A DNA stretch of 21,497 nucleotides from Strigomonas culicis. Taxonomy: Eukaryota; Euglenozoa; Kinetoplastea; Trypanosomatida; Trypanosomatidae. The translations under genes and the position numbers were made by a program. Below the pieces are notes generated by a model. That model had not been told where the DNA came from. It made no database searches and saw nothing but the letters and a program-made list of their open reading frames with translations. Of this stretch, positions 1 through 7,430 are shown piece by piece (position 1 is the stretch's first letter; each line of letters starts with the position of its first letter). The stretch spans positions 1 through 21,497 of the forward strand of contig AUXH01000323.1 of NCBI GenBank assembly GCA_000482145.1, read 5' to 3'.

Positions 1-518
1 TTCACCTAAGCAAAAAAAAAAAGAATGGGAGAGGGNGAAAAGATGTATATACAGTGGAATCATTCTTTTTCGTCACCATTTATTCTTCATACATATTGGT
101 TTGTTTGCTTATTATCATTATCATTATTGCTGTTATTGTTCTTATTCTTGATATTGACAGAATTGAGGCGTCCCTGAATAGTGATAGGTATTAACTATTT
201 AAGTGCTTGGACTTAAACGTTATACTTTTATATATATTTTTATTTTTACGTTCCTTCTTTTGCGTGCCACTGGCGCATGTCATCATCCCTTTTGAAGAGT
301 AAAAAGGGCAGACAGTTACACGAAATAAATAAGAATCGAAACAGAAGTCAATAAAAAGGCAATATACATAAGAGTACATTCATATCTACTACCAGAAAGT
401 AATATGGAAATGAAAAGTAAAAAGAAAGAGTGGGAACACAACAAGAGCACCAAAAGGAAATAAAGAACGAATGAAACGTTTCGAAAACTCCATACGGATC
501 CGAGAAAAGAACCCAGCG

Positions 519-538
519 TATATATATATATATATATA
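519..538. repeat. (TA)n microsatellite
   Basis: About ten uninterrupted TA units in an AT-rich intergenic region. No coding frame of interest crosses it. Confidence 0.9.
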
Positions 539-637
539 AAGAATAGCAAAAGGAATGCTGATAACACGACATGTATAGTTATAATATGTTTATATCTGCA
601 TGTTGGTCTACTTATGTATAAAGGAAGAAGAAGCATC

Positions 638-688
638 ATGAAATCCAAAAAAAAAGAGAGAACTGATCCTTTTTTTTTTGGATTTCAT
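638..688. repeat. 18-bp perfect inverted repeat (potential hairpin)
   Basis: The left arm 638-655 (ATGAAATCC followed by nine A) is the exact reverse complement of the right arm 671-688, with a 15-nt loop at 656-670. It begins about 90 nt downstream of the stop codon at 781-783, so in the minus-strand transcript it would probably fall in the 3' UTR or intergenic RNA. The A:T part of the stem is a homopolymer, but the nine-base ATGAAATCC/GGATTTCAT match is not low complexity. Its role is unknown. Confidence 0.75.
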
Positions 689-780
689 CACACTCCATCC
701 ATTTTTTAAGGACTTTTTACTTCCTTTTGTTTTGGTTTTATCATTTTGTCGAACAGTTCTTTGTCACTGTGCTACTATTA

Positions 781-1761
781 TTACATGGGATGTGTGGACA
801 CGGCGGCGGCGGAATGGCGCGTGACAGCGTGCATCGCGATGTGCGTGCCCTCTCGCTTCACCTCGGGCGACACGCATTCAGGGAACGACACGAATCGTGT
901 CTGCGGCCGGCGCAGCGGCGTGATCGTCCGTGGCGCGTTGCGGATGGCGGAGTGCCACTGCGACGGGGCGACGGAGGTCACGGGCGTCGCCGCTTTCGCC
1001 GCGGCGGCCGGTCGATTCTGCCCCCACAGCTGCCGCCACGCGTTGGTGGAGAGGGGGTGCAGGCAGGGCTCGACGGCGACGCCGCTGTGCGCGGCGAGCA
1101 CGGGGAAGCTGAGGTCGCGGACGCCCTCGCAGGGGCTCGGGTCGCGCGGGAGCGGGCGCGTCGTCTGCAGCTGCGGGAGCGAGCCGCAGGTCTGGCCGTC
1201 CAATTCGTCCGGCCCCGGCCGGGGCTCCGGCGCGTCGACCGACGCCGGCGCGCTCTGGAAGGAGGTGAGGGACTCGAGGCTGTGCTTCAGCGGCGAGGTG
1301 CGGCAGCAGAAGACGGCGAAGTCCGCTGCGAAGGAGGCGCGCGCGCTGCGGACCGCGGCGCGCTCCTCGCGCGCTCCGCACGCCCACGTCAGCCGCCGCA
1401 GCGCGTCCGTGACGTGCAGCGCGGTGGGCGACACCGGCCGCTGCAGGCACTCCACCGACTGCAGGAAGAGCCCCGCCCCGCTCGCGCGGCTGCGGCCCTG
1501 CGCGCTGTCCTCGCGGCTGCCGGGTCCGGTGATGTCGAGGGGCGAGCGGTCCGGCGGCGCCTCGCACGGCTCCGGGCTCTCCGCGCCGTGCCGCTGGCGG
1601 CTGCGCGACACGCTGCTGCATGCGCTCAGCGTCGGCGACGCCAGCGCGATCAGAGGCGCGTCCGAGAGGTACTGGCGGTCGAGTGAAGGGAGATACCGCT
1701 CCGGGGACTCTCGTGTGAAGGACAAGGCTACATCGCGCGGAGCGCAGGCAGGCACTTCCAT
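781..1761 (-). CDS. hypothetical protein, 326 aa, no recognised domain
   Basis: I recognise no family. Reasons to call it coding: it opens with ATG at 1761, ends with TAA at 783-781, lies on the same strand as every other gene, has strongly G/C third positions, and is preceded by a good trans-splicing signal (minus-strand pyrimidine run at 1830-1808, then AG at 1780-1779, giving a leader of about 17 nt). The protein is rich in Ser, Ala, Pro and Arg with scattered Cys. It has no clear signal peptide or membrane helix and looks largely disordered. The antiparallel frames are also open, as often happens in GC-rich DNA, but they would run against the transcription unit. It could be a lineage-specific protein. 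Confidence in expression is moderate and in function nil. Confidence 0.6.
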   Translation of the reverse strand: MEVPACAPRDVALSFTRESPERYLPSLDRQYLSDAPLIALASPTLSACSSVSRSRQRHGAESPEPCEAPPDRSPLDITGPGSREDSAQGRSRASGAGLFLQSVECLQRPVSPTALHVTDALRRLTWACGAREERAAVRSARASFAADFAVFCCRTSPLKHSLESLTSFQSAPASVDAPEPRPGPDELDGQTCGSLPQLQTTRPLPRDPSPCEGVRDLSFPVLAAHSGVAVEPCLHPLSTNAWRQLWGQNRPAAAAKAATPVTSVAPSQWHSAIRNAPRTITPLRRPQTRFVSFPECVSPEVKREGTHIAMHAVTRHSAAAVSTHPM

Positions 1762-2601
1762 GGCACAACGAGTATTCTCTTGTTGTTAGTTTTTTTTTTT
1801 TTGGTGTAAGGAAGGAAAAAAAAAAGGAAACAAATCGTAGTCGTTACAACAACAAAAGAAAAACAATACGGGTTCAAAGAAAGTACGACAATACTCTGCA
1901 GATTACATACACTATTCAGTAAAAAAGAATATGTATGATAACTCGGGAATGAGTAGATGTATAGAGATATAATGTCAAGAGGGACGAGATTCTATATATT
2001 CAAAAAAAAAAAAGAGTACAAAAAAAAAAAGCAATGACCAAGAAAATGCAATGAGCAAAAAAAGAAAGATAGTGTTATTTATCAAGAAATAAAAAAATAA
2101 AAAGAGTTTAAAACAAGGATTTTTTTTTGTATGAAAGGATTTGCTTGATGATAATGATGCCTAGTTTATAGAGAAGAAAACAATATATCAAATACCCTGT
2201 TAATGCTAATAGTAAATAATAGTGCAAGATATTAATAAACAAGCTGAAGAAAGCAAACGAAAGCAATGACAAAAAAAGAAGAACGAGGTATAAAAGCTTT
2301 TTTCCCTTTTGAAAACGAAATAGAAAAGACGAGAGAGGGAGAGAAGACGAAGCGGAAAATGAGGAATAAGGACACCTATAATAATAAAAAAGAGCCCATC
2401 GTACTATTCAGCACTGCTGATCATAAAGATGCGTGCTTGGTTTGACTGCATGTCATGCGTGGCATCGCCACCCGGCGTCCAGATTGCTTAATCTTATCCA
2501 GTGCAAGTCCGTCGCGTCACGCGAGTTAACCGATTGTTATTACAGTTTAATGAGAAAAAAAAATAGAAAACAACGAAACCACCACCACCACAACGGCGTC
2601 G
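1762..2601. other. AT-rich intergenic region
   Basis: About 840 nt without a supportable gene. It contains the predicted splice acceptor of the 1761-781 gene near its left end, several A runs of 10-13 (minus-strand T tracts) around 2000-2030, and a short GC-richer stretch near 2430-2530 next to the 3' end of the NOL12-like gene. No tRNA or other structured RNA was recognised. Confidence 0.6.
1779..1830 (-). promoter_or_regulatory. predicted spliced-leader acceptor for the 1761-781 gene
   Basis: Read on the minus strand, positions 1830-1808 are an unbroken pyrimidine tract; the first AG after it is at 1780-1779, 17 nt before the ATG. This is the usual arrangement for trypanosomatid trans-splicing. 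The exact site is inferred. Confidence 0.5.
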
Positions 2602-3411
2602 TCACTTTTTGCGGTTCTTCCGTTTGCCTGACTTGCTGCGCTTGCCGTGTCCCTTTCGCGAGTGCTTCCGGATCTTGCGGATCTTCTCCAGCTCCTTCAT
2701 CACGTGCACCTTCGACTTGGTCTTGGCGGCGCCGCGCGTCTCCACACGGAGGCGCCGCAGCTCCTCCTCCACCACGGCGGGCAGATCCGCGAGGGTGCTG
2801 GCCGGCGAGCGACCGGCCGGCAGCAGCGGCCGCACCTCCACCGTCACGTACTCGTCGTCGATGCGAGCGGTGCCGCTGTCGGCCGCGGCGGCGCCCGTCA
2901 TGGCGGAGGGCATCGCGTGGACGCTCTCGGAGCGCATGGCCAACCGCTGGGCGCGGCGTCGCCGCTGCACACCGGAGTCGTCGTCCGCCTCCGCCTCGTC
3001 GTCCGCGCCGCTGTGGCTGGCCTGCTCCTCCTCCTGCGCGTAGCGCGGGATCTGGTAGCTGTAGTCGGGCAGGATGGGCACCTTCGCGAAGCTGTTGTAC
3101 GCCTTGCGGGCCTCCTCCCGCTGCTCCTTCCGCGTCTTGGCGTTCGCGCGCTGCATCTTCTTCTTCACGTCCACGAAGGCCTGCACGCGGCGCTCGTTCT
3201 TCTTCTTATGAAGTGTCAGGAGGTAGTCGCGGCGCGCCTCGTCGTCGAAGACGATCTTCTTCTCGCGCGTCGGCTTCGCCTTGGGCTTGACGTCTTTGCC
3301 GGTCGCCTTTTTGGTGAGCATGCGGAGGTAGTTCTCGCGACGGTCCGTCTTGAAGCCCTTCTTAACCTTCTTCTTTCCGTCATCCTCGCCGGTATCGACG
3401 TAGGCGCCCAT
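2602..3411 (-). CDS. NOL12: NOL12/RRP17 (Nop25)-family nucleolar protein
   Basis: 269 aa. A highly basic N-terminal half carries the Nop25/RRP17-type block at about residues 50-107: an IVFDDEARRDYL segment, then LHKKKNERRVQAF, then a charged helix of Lys/Arg/Glu/Gln. This matches the conserved part of human NOL12 and yeast Rrp17. Family members are nucleolar RNA-binding proteins; yeast Rrp17 is a 5'-3' exonuclease that trims 5.8S and 25S rRNA 5' ends. The middle (about residues 128-215) is acidic and probably disordered. The C terminus ends in a lysine/arginine-rich tail (GKRSKSGKRKNRKK) typical of nucleolar localisation. The ATG at 3411 is the first after a predicted acceptor (AG at 3474-3473), with no intervening ATG. 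The role in rRNA 5'-end maturation is inferred from the family. Confidence 0.75.
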   Translation of the reverse strand: MGAYVDTGEDDGKKKVKKGFKTDRRENYLRMLTKKATGKDVKPKAKPTREKKIVFDDEARRDYLLTLHKKKNERRVQAFVDVKKKMQRANAKTRKEQREEARKAYNSFAKVPILPDYSYQIPRYAQEEEQASHSGADDEAEADDDSGVQRRRRAQRLAMRSESVHAMPSAMTGAAAADSGTARIDDEYVTVEVRPLLPAGRSPASTLADLPAVVEEELRRLRVETRGAAKTKSKVHVMKELEKIRKIRKHSRKGHGKRSKSGKRKNRKK

Positions 3412-3472
3412 TGCTACAGCTCCGCTTTAGGCGCGTGTGACTGCTTTTCTTTTTTGTCTATAGACTTATGTG

Positions 3473-3522
3473 CTGGTCAGGAACCAAAAGGGATACAAGA
3501 AAATGAGAAGAAGAGAAGAGGA
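3473..3522 (-). promoter_or_regulatory. predicted spliced-leader acceptor for the NOL12-like gene
   Basis: The minus-strand pyrimidine run 3522-3505 is followed by the first downstream AG (as CAG) at 3474-3473. This predicts a 5' UTR of about 61 nt before the ATG at 3411, with no upstream ATG. Confidence 0.45.
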
Positions 3523-3644
3523 TCGCGCCGTCACAGCACGTGGGCGGTAGAGACACACAGTCTGTCCTTGTGCCCCCCCCCCTCTCCTCGCATCATAACA
3601 GCGACAAAAGGAGGGGAAACCACACCATCGCACCTACAAGACCC

Positions 3645-3668
3645 AATAATAATAATAATAATAATAAA
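3645..3668. repeat. (AAT)n microsatellite
   Basis: About eight AAT units in non-coding sequence. Confidence 0.85.
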
Positions 3669-3833
3669 ACGTGAGAGGAAATAATGAACAACACGAAATA
3701 AAAAATACCATGAACAGTAAAGGGTAATAAATAGAAACAAGCAAACCAGCGTAAAATAAATGATGATAGAGTGCAAAGCAAAGGACGGTATTGGTTGACA
3801 CGCTGAACACCCTCCGGCCCATCAAGATGGCTC

Positions 3834-4505
3834 TCAGAAGAGAATGATCTGTATCACATTCTTCACCCAATTCAACGCGACGCCCACCAGGCACGCGTAG
3901 GACTCCCCGCCAACGATGGGCAGGAAGACGGTGATGGGCCCCAAGAAGAAGCCAATCAGAAGGAAGACACAAATGGAGATCATCTCCTTCGAGCGCAGTC
4001 GCTCCGCCGCCTCGTCTTCCTGGAACCACACGTTGGCGGTGTCCGGCACCGGCTCGGCGCCGCCCGCCGGCGGCCCGTCCACCGCCGCCTCCTCCGCCGG
4101 CGCCGCCGCGGGTGGCCTCGGCGTGTCGGCGCCCGGCTCGCGCCGGTTGCCGATCATGCCGAGGATGTTTGCGAAGGTCCGCTGGATGGTGCGGTCGATG
4201 GCCTCCGCGGGGCGCTCCGCCGCGATGGCGTGCACGGCGCTGCCGCTGGTGAGGTGGTAGCGGCTGAGCGGCGCGTCGTCCCCCGCGAGCTCGGTGCCGC
4301 GGAAAAGGATGCGCACGTAGGCCGGCGCGAGCTCCTGCGCGCCGGCCAGCGCCTGGATGATGTCGGCGCGGAGCACCCCCACGGTGGTGTGCGCCACATC
4401 GCCGTCGAGGGCCACCGTGAGCGGCTGCCGCACGCCCGCCACGTGCACGATGACGTGATCGCCGCTGCTCGGCGCCGCGCCGGCCGCCGTCGTACCAGCG
4501 GACAT
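3834..4505 (-). CDS. ubiquitin-like-domain membrane protein, Dsc3-like
   Basis: 223 aa. Residues about 15-95 form a ubiquitin-like module: a VIVHVAG beta strand, a paired strand, the helix VLRADIIQAL, then VRILFRGTELAGDDAPLSRY, which corresponds to ubiquitin's IFAGKQLEDGRTLSDY segment. A Pro/Ala-rich linker follows. The C-terminal 52 residues form two hydrophobic segments, about 175-197 (containing GFFLG) and 201-223 (containing GVALNW). A Ubl followed by C-terminal membrane helices with GFFLG and G-x-x-x-N motifs resembles fungal Dsc3 (DUF2407/DUF2407_C), a subunit of a Golgi/endosomal membrane E3 ligase. Other Ubl-membrane proteins (TMUB, HERP) are alternatives. Architecture is seen directly; the Dsc3 link and a role in membrane-protein degradation are inferred. 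Confidence 0.6.
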   Translation of the reverse strand: MSAGTTAAGAAPSSGDHVIVHVAGVRQPLTVALDGDVAHTTVGVLRADIIQALAGAQELAPAYVRILFRGTELAGDDAPLSRYHLTSGSAVHAIAAERPAEAIDRTIQRTFANILGMIGNRREPGADTPRPPAAAPAEEAAVDGPPAGGAEPVPDTANVWFQEDEAAERLRSKEMISICVFLLIGFFLGPITVFLPIVGGESYACLVGVALNWVKNVIQIILF

Positions 4506-4839
4506 GATTCGGTCCTATGGGATAGCGATCCTTCCTTTGCGCTTTCTTGCTTCTTTTTTTTTTTTTGTTTTGTGGAGCCTGCGCACCACACTGGACCGAA
4601 GTGGAGAGATACGGGGAAGACAGAAGAGTACATGTACGGAGAGGGGAGGTGGAGGTGGTGCAGCAGCAGGCGCGATGGCACCGGTCGCTGCTTCTCATCC
4701 CGGTGCAGTCAACAACAAGTAGGTGTATTGAACAAAGAGACCATCAAAACAGACGAAACAAACAAACAAACGGCAGAGCATTCACTTACTGTACAAGAAC
4801 CCTTTCCGATATCGAAAACAAAACAAAAGAAAAAAAATC
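4506..4839. other. intergenic region
   Basis: 334 nt. It carries minus-strand pyrimidine-rich segments around 4590-4660, a possible trans-splicing signal for the Ubl-membrane gene, a T run at about 4555-4566, and the 3' flank of the XRCC4-like gene. No gene is seen. Confidence 0.55.
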
Positions 4840-5820
4840 TCATTGAATGGCGTACAGGTCCTCCAGCCAATCTGTCTCTCCCTGGCCGCTCCGCCGTCGC
4901 TTGCCGGCGGCCCCCCTCGCGGCCTGCACCCCTCTGCCCCCGGCAGGGATCTGCGTCTCGTCCAGCGTTTCCTGCGGCTCCGCGTAGGTGTCCTGCAAGG
5001 GCGCCTCCCCGCCCAGCACGGCGCCGCCGGACGCGGCCAGCGCCTCGCCGTCGTCGTCGCTGGCGTGTGTGCTGCTTCCGTCGCCGTCGGCGTCGGGGCT
5101 GGCGCGGCTCGCGGAGGGGCCCTGGCGCGGGCCGCCGCGCGCGGCCTGCGCTTGCAGCGCAGCCGTCAGCTCCCGTATCTTCGCCTTCTTGGCGTTGACG
5201 ATGCGCTGCACGCCGGTGAGCAACACCTCGTCGCGCTCCGCGAGCTGGCCGGAGGTCACGAGCTCCACCTGGCGCCGCAGCCGCGCCTGCTCCTCCGCCT
5301 GGGCCGCGCCGTGCGTGGACGCCGTGTTGAGGTGGCGCAGCGCGCCGCCCAGCGCGCGCAGCAGGACGCCCGCGTGCACGGCGGACGCCTCCACCGCGTA
5401 GAGATCGAGCGATGAGAGGAGGAGAGAGACGTGCTGGGCGTGGCTCACCAGCCGCAGCTCCACCCTCGCGCAGCCGGCGCCGCACGGCGGCACGGGGGCG
5501 TCGATCTGCACCTCGTGCGGCGCATCCTCCGCCGGCCAGCGCAGCACGTCGTCCACGAGCTGGCAGTACATGGCGGGCGCCATCCCCGCGGGCGCCATCG
5601 AGCCCACCTGGACGGGCGCGCGCGAGGCGAAGGCGCGCAGTTCCGCACAGCCGCGCCCGTCGCCGAGGTGCAGCAGCGTGATGCTGAGGCGGTCCGTCGC
5701 CTGCGTCGCGCCGACCGGCAGGGCCGCGCTGCTGCCGCTGCCGCTGGCGGGGGTGCACGAGAGGTGCAAAAAGCTGGACCCGCGCGGCACGGGCAGCAGG
5801 CAGGACCACGATGGCTGCAT
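4840..5820 (-). CDS. XRCC4: XRCC4-like DNA end-joining scaffold protein
   Basis: 326 aa from Met at 5820, close to the 334-336 aa of human XRCC4. The N-terminal head contains SSFLHLSC near residues 15-22 (compare THFLQVSW in human XRCC4) and ends in strand-turn-helix VELRLVSHAQ...SSLDLYAVEAS...LLRAL (about 125-155). A long helix, probably a coiled coil, spans about 145-225 and contains IVNAKKAKIREL; N209, K211, K212, K214 and R216 parallel the human LNEKKTKIR motif at a similar distance from the N terminus. The tail is acidic and disordered, with a DETQIP site, a basic patch (GKRRRS) and a final LEDLYAIQ resembling the human C-terminal PEDLFDEI. XRCC4 dimers bind ligase IV and bridge DNA ends in classical NHEJ. 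An in-frame ATG at 5913 lies upstream of the predicted splice site (AG at 5855-5854), so the shorter start is preferred. XLF, PAXX and SAS-6 share the fold but not this motif set. Confidence 0.65.
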   Translation of the reverse strand: MQPSWSCLLPVPRGSSFLHLSCTPASGSGSSAALPVGATQATDRLSITLLHLGDGRGCAELRAFASRAPVQVGSMAPAGMAPAMYCQLVDDVLRWPAEDAPHEVQIDAPVPPCGAGCARVELRLVSHAQHVSLLLSSLDLYAVEASAVHAGVLLRALGGALRHLNTASTHGAAQAEEQARLRRQVELVTSGQLAERDEVLLTGVQRIVNAKKAKIRELTAALQAQAARGGPRQGPSASRASPDADGDGSSTHASDDDGEALAASGGAVLGGEAPLQDTYAEPQETLDETQIPAGGRGVQAARGAAGKRRRSGQGETDWLEDLYAIQ

Positions 5821-6133
5821 GTCGGTACGGAGGCACAATACGTACGTGTGTACCTGCAGGGAGGAAACGCAAGGGAACGAGTTGACACGAGAAGGGGAGA
5901 GAGAACTATACACGTTGTCAGCAGTATAGAGAGTTTATACAGAGCCATCGTTCTTCTTTTCGCTCTGAAAAGCAGACAAGCAACCAACAGAAGCGTACCC
6001 TTTTGTTTTGCCGTTTGTGCATACGTTTTGTAAAAAAAAAAAGAGATGCGTTTTACTTAATTGTTACTCGTACAATTTGGGCGCCGACGCCTCCTGTGAC
6101 AACGACCTTGCGGTGGGGCCCGACGACCGCCTG
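5821..6133. other. intergenic region
   Basis: 313 nt between MDH paralogue 1 and the XRCC4-like gene. It holds the XRCC4-like splice acceptor, more pyrimidine-rich minus-strand sequence, and an A10 run near 6032-6041. No gene is seen. Confidence 0.55.
5854..5905 (-). promoter_or_regulatory. predicted spliced-leader acceptor that sets the XRCC4-like start
   Basis: The minus-strand pyrimidine run 5905-5889, extended by a C/T-rich stretch, leads to the first AG (CTGCAG) at 5855-5854. The mature mRNA would start near 5853, leaving 33 nt before the ATG at 5820 and excluding the in-frame ATG at 5913. Confidence 0.55.
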
Positions 6134-7093
6134 CTAGCCGCGCTGCCCGAAGGCGACGCCCTTTGCCTCCTCCTGCGCCAGGATGGGCAGCGCCGCGGCC
6201 AGCAGCGCCTGCTCGTGGGCGCTGAGGGCGGGCAGCGGGAGGACCTGCGCGACGCCGCCGGGCCCCAGCTCCACCGGGCAGCTGAACCACAGGCACGTCG
6301 GCGCGTGCGCCGGGCTCTCGACGAGCGCGTACTCGATCACGCCCTTATCGCCGCGCAGCGCCTTCAACACAGACGTGGACCACTCCGCGGCCGCGTACGC
6401 CATGGAGAGCGTCGCGGAGCCGGCGCCGGCCTTCGCCTTGACGACCTCGTCGCCGCCGAACTGGATGCGGTGGGTCAGCGCCTGCACCTGTTCCGCGGAG
6501 AGCTCCGGGTACTTGGACAGGAGGGGCACGATGGTCTCGCCGCTGTGGCCGCCGATCACCGGCACGTCCACGTCGTACGCGCTGCAGTGCAGTGCATCCG
6601 CCAGGAAGCGCCGCGCGCGGATGATGTCGAGCGTGGTCACGCCGAAGAGCTTGCGCGGGTCGTACGCGCCCACCTTCTTCAGCGCCTCAGCCGCTACGGG
6701 CACGGTGCTGTTGACGGGGTTGCTGATGACGCCGATGATCGCCTTGGGCGAGTTCTTGCCGACCGCGCGCGCGAGGGTCTGCACGATGCGCGCGTTGGTG
6801 TTGAAGAGGTCGTCGCGCGTCATGCCCGGCTTGCGCGGGACGCCAGCTGGGATGAGCACGAGGTCGACCGAATTAAGCGCCTCGTCCAGCTCCTCCTTCT
6901 CGAACCCGCGCACCTGCGCTGGGGAGCAGATGGGGTCCATGTCAGCGGCCACGCCCGTCGCGCCCCGCACGTCGTACAGATTGAGCTGCGAGACCAGCGG
7001 GTTGTTCTTTAGCAGCAGAGACAGCGGCTGGCCGATCCCACCCGCCGCGCCCAGCACCGCGACCTTCGTTCTCAAGAGAGCACTCGTGCGCAT
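6134..7093 (-). CDS. malate dehydrogenase paralogue (array copy 4 in transcription order)
   Basis: 319 aa. Complete NAD-dependent MDH fold: Rossmann motif [10 protein letters not shown] (about 15-24), acidic NAD ribose anchor in LNLYD, active-site loop [14 protein letters not shown], catalytic LDIIRAR and GGHSGE with His183. Catalytic residues are present, so it is probably active in malate/oxaloacetate interconversion. The short Arg-starting N terminus (MRTSALLR) suits a mitochondrial presequence but is weak evidence. There is no C-terminal peroxisomal SKL-type signal; it ends GQRG before TAG. Two segments (6382-6568 and 6626-6869) are nearly identical in DNA to the canonical copy at 9323-10276, while the N-terminal third and the last roughly 80 residues differ strongly. 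The [10 protein letters not shown] loop replaces the usual DLSHI. The patchwork suggests gene conversion plus divergence. Confidence 0.9.
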   Translation of the reverse strand: MRTSALLRTKVAVLGAAGGIGQPLSLLLKNNPLVSQLNLYDVRGATGVAADMDPICSPAQVRGFEKEELDEALNSVDLVLIPAGVPRKPGMTRDDLFNTNARIVQTLARAVGKNSPKAIIGVISNPVNSTVPVAAEALKKVGAYDPRKLFGVTTLDIIRARRFLADALHCSAYDVDVPVIGGHSGETIVPLLSKYPELSAEQVQALTHRIQFGGDEVVKAKAGAGSATLSMAYAAAEWSTSVLKALRGDKGVIEYALVESPAHAPTCLWFSCPVELGPGGVAQVLPLPALSAHEQALLAAALPILAQEEAKGVAFGQRG

Positions 7094-7430
7094 CGTACGA
7101 TGTTAGAACAGCTAATGTTAGGGGCAGCGAACAACACTAAAAAGGTTGATGGATCCGCTGCACAGACAGACGTTTCTTCTTTTTTTTTTAACAACAAGGA
7201 AGATAACAGAGAAGTTTGTGCGAAAGAAGAGGGAAATGCTATGTGCATTCATACACATGTAGTCCATCATCAGAATATCCGAACACCTTTTCTGTTTCGT
7301 TCTTTTTGTTCCTCTGTTAGAGAGACATGTGAAAACTTGTATACAACAGAGGGTGCTGGTAAACAATAAGAAAAAAAAAACAAGGAAAATAAAGTAGAAA
7401 AAAAAGTTTTGCTTTTTTGTTTTGTGAGGG
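7094..7430. other. intergenic region within the MDH array
   Basis: 337 nt, AT-rich, with a T9 run near 7181-7189 and an A10 run near 7371-7380. The minus-strand pyrimidine-rich stretch near 7200-7235 may serve trans-splicing of the 7093-6134 gene. No gene is seen. Confidence 0.55.

Larger units (their letters stand above)
1..780. other. AT-rich intergenic region at left edge
   Basis: No convincing gene is seen. The stretch lies downstream (minus sense) of the 1761-781 gene and should hold its 3' UTR and then the upstream region of the next gene outside the window. It contains an ambiguous base at 36, a (TA)n run at 519-538, and an 18-bp perfect inverted repeat at 638-655/671-688. Open frames here are low-complexity and hydrophobic, as expected from AT-rich DNA. 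Confidence 0.7.
3412..3833. other. intergenic region with microsatellites
   Basis: 422 nt between the Ubl-membrane gene and the NOL12-like gene. It holds the latter's predicted splice acceptor, a ten-base C run at 3573-3582 and an (AAT)n run at 3645-3668. Overlapping open frames on both strands are hydrophobic or low-complexity and are not supported. Confidence 0.6.

Noticed and set aside
316..648. 110-codon hydrophobic minus frame
   Set aside because: It lacks an ATG start at that position, encodes Ile-Tyr repeats from the TA microsatellite, and is what AT-rich DNA gives by chance.
727..1789. Two long plus-strand frames opposite the hypothetical gene
   Set aside because: They run against the transcription unit, are Arg-rich in the way antisense GC-rich frames are, and lack any splice signal on that strand. 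The minus frame has the expected third-position bias and acceptor.
2430..2530. GC-richer patch in an AT-rich gap, considered as a tRNA or snoRNA
   Set aside because: I could not form a cloverleaf, find a T-loop consensus, or identify C/D or H/ACA boxes by eye.
2433..3684. Plus-strand frames of 285 and 345 codons over the NOL12-like gene
   Set aside because: They are antisense shadows: Leu/Val/Arg- or Ser/Arg/Pro-rich with no domain, while the minus frame matches a known family.
6057..6136. Stop-codon readthrough of the MDH paralogue to gain a C-terminal targeting signal
   Set aside because: Reading past the TAG gives about 26 more codons ending in TIK, not a peroxisomal signal. None of the four MDH copies ends in an SKL-type tripeptide, so there is no glycosomal MDH here.
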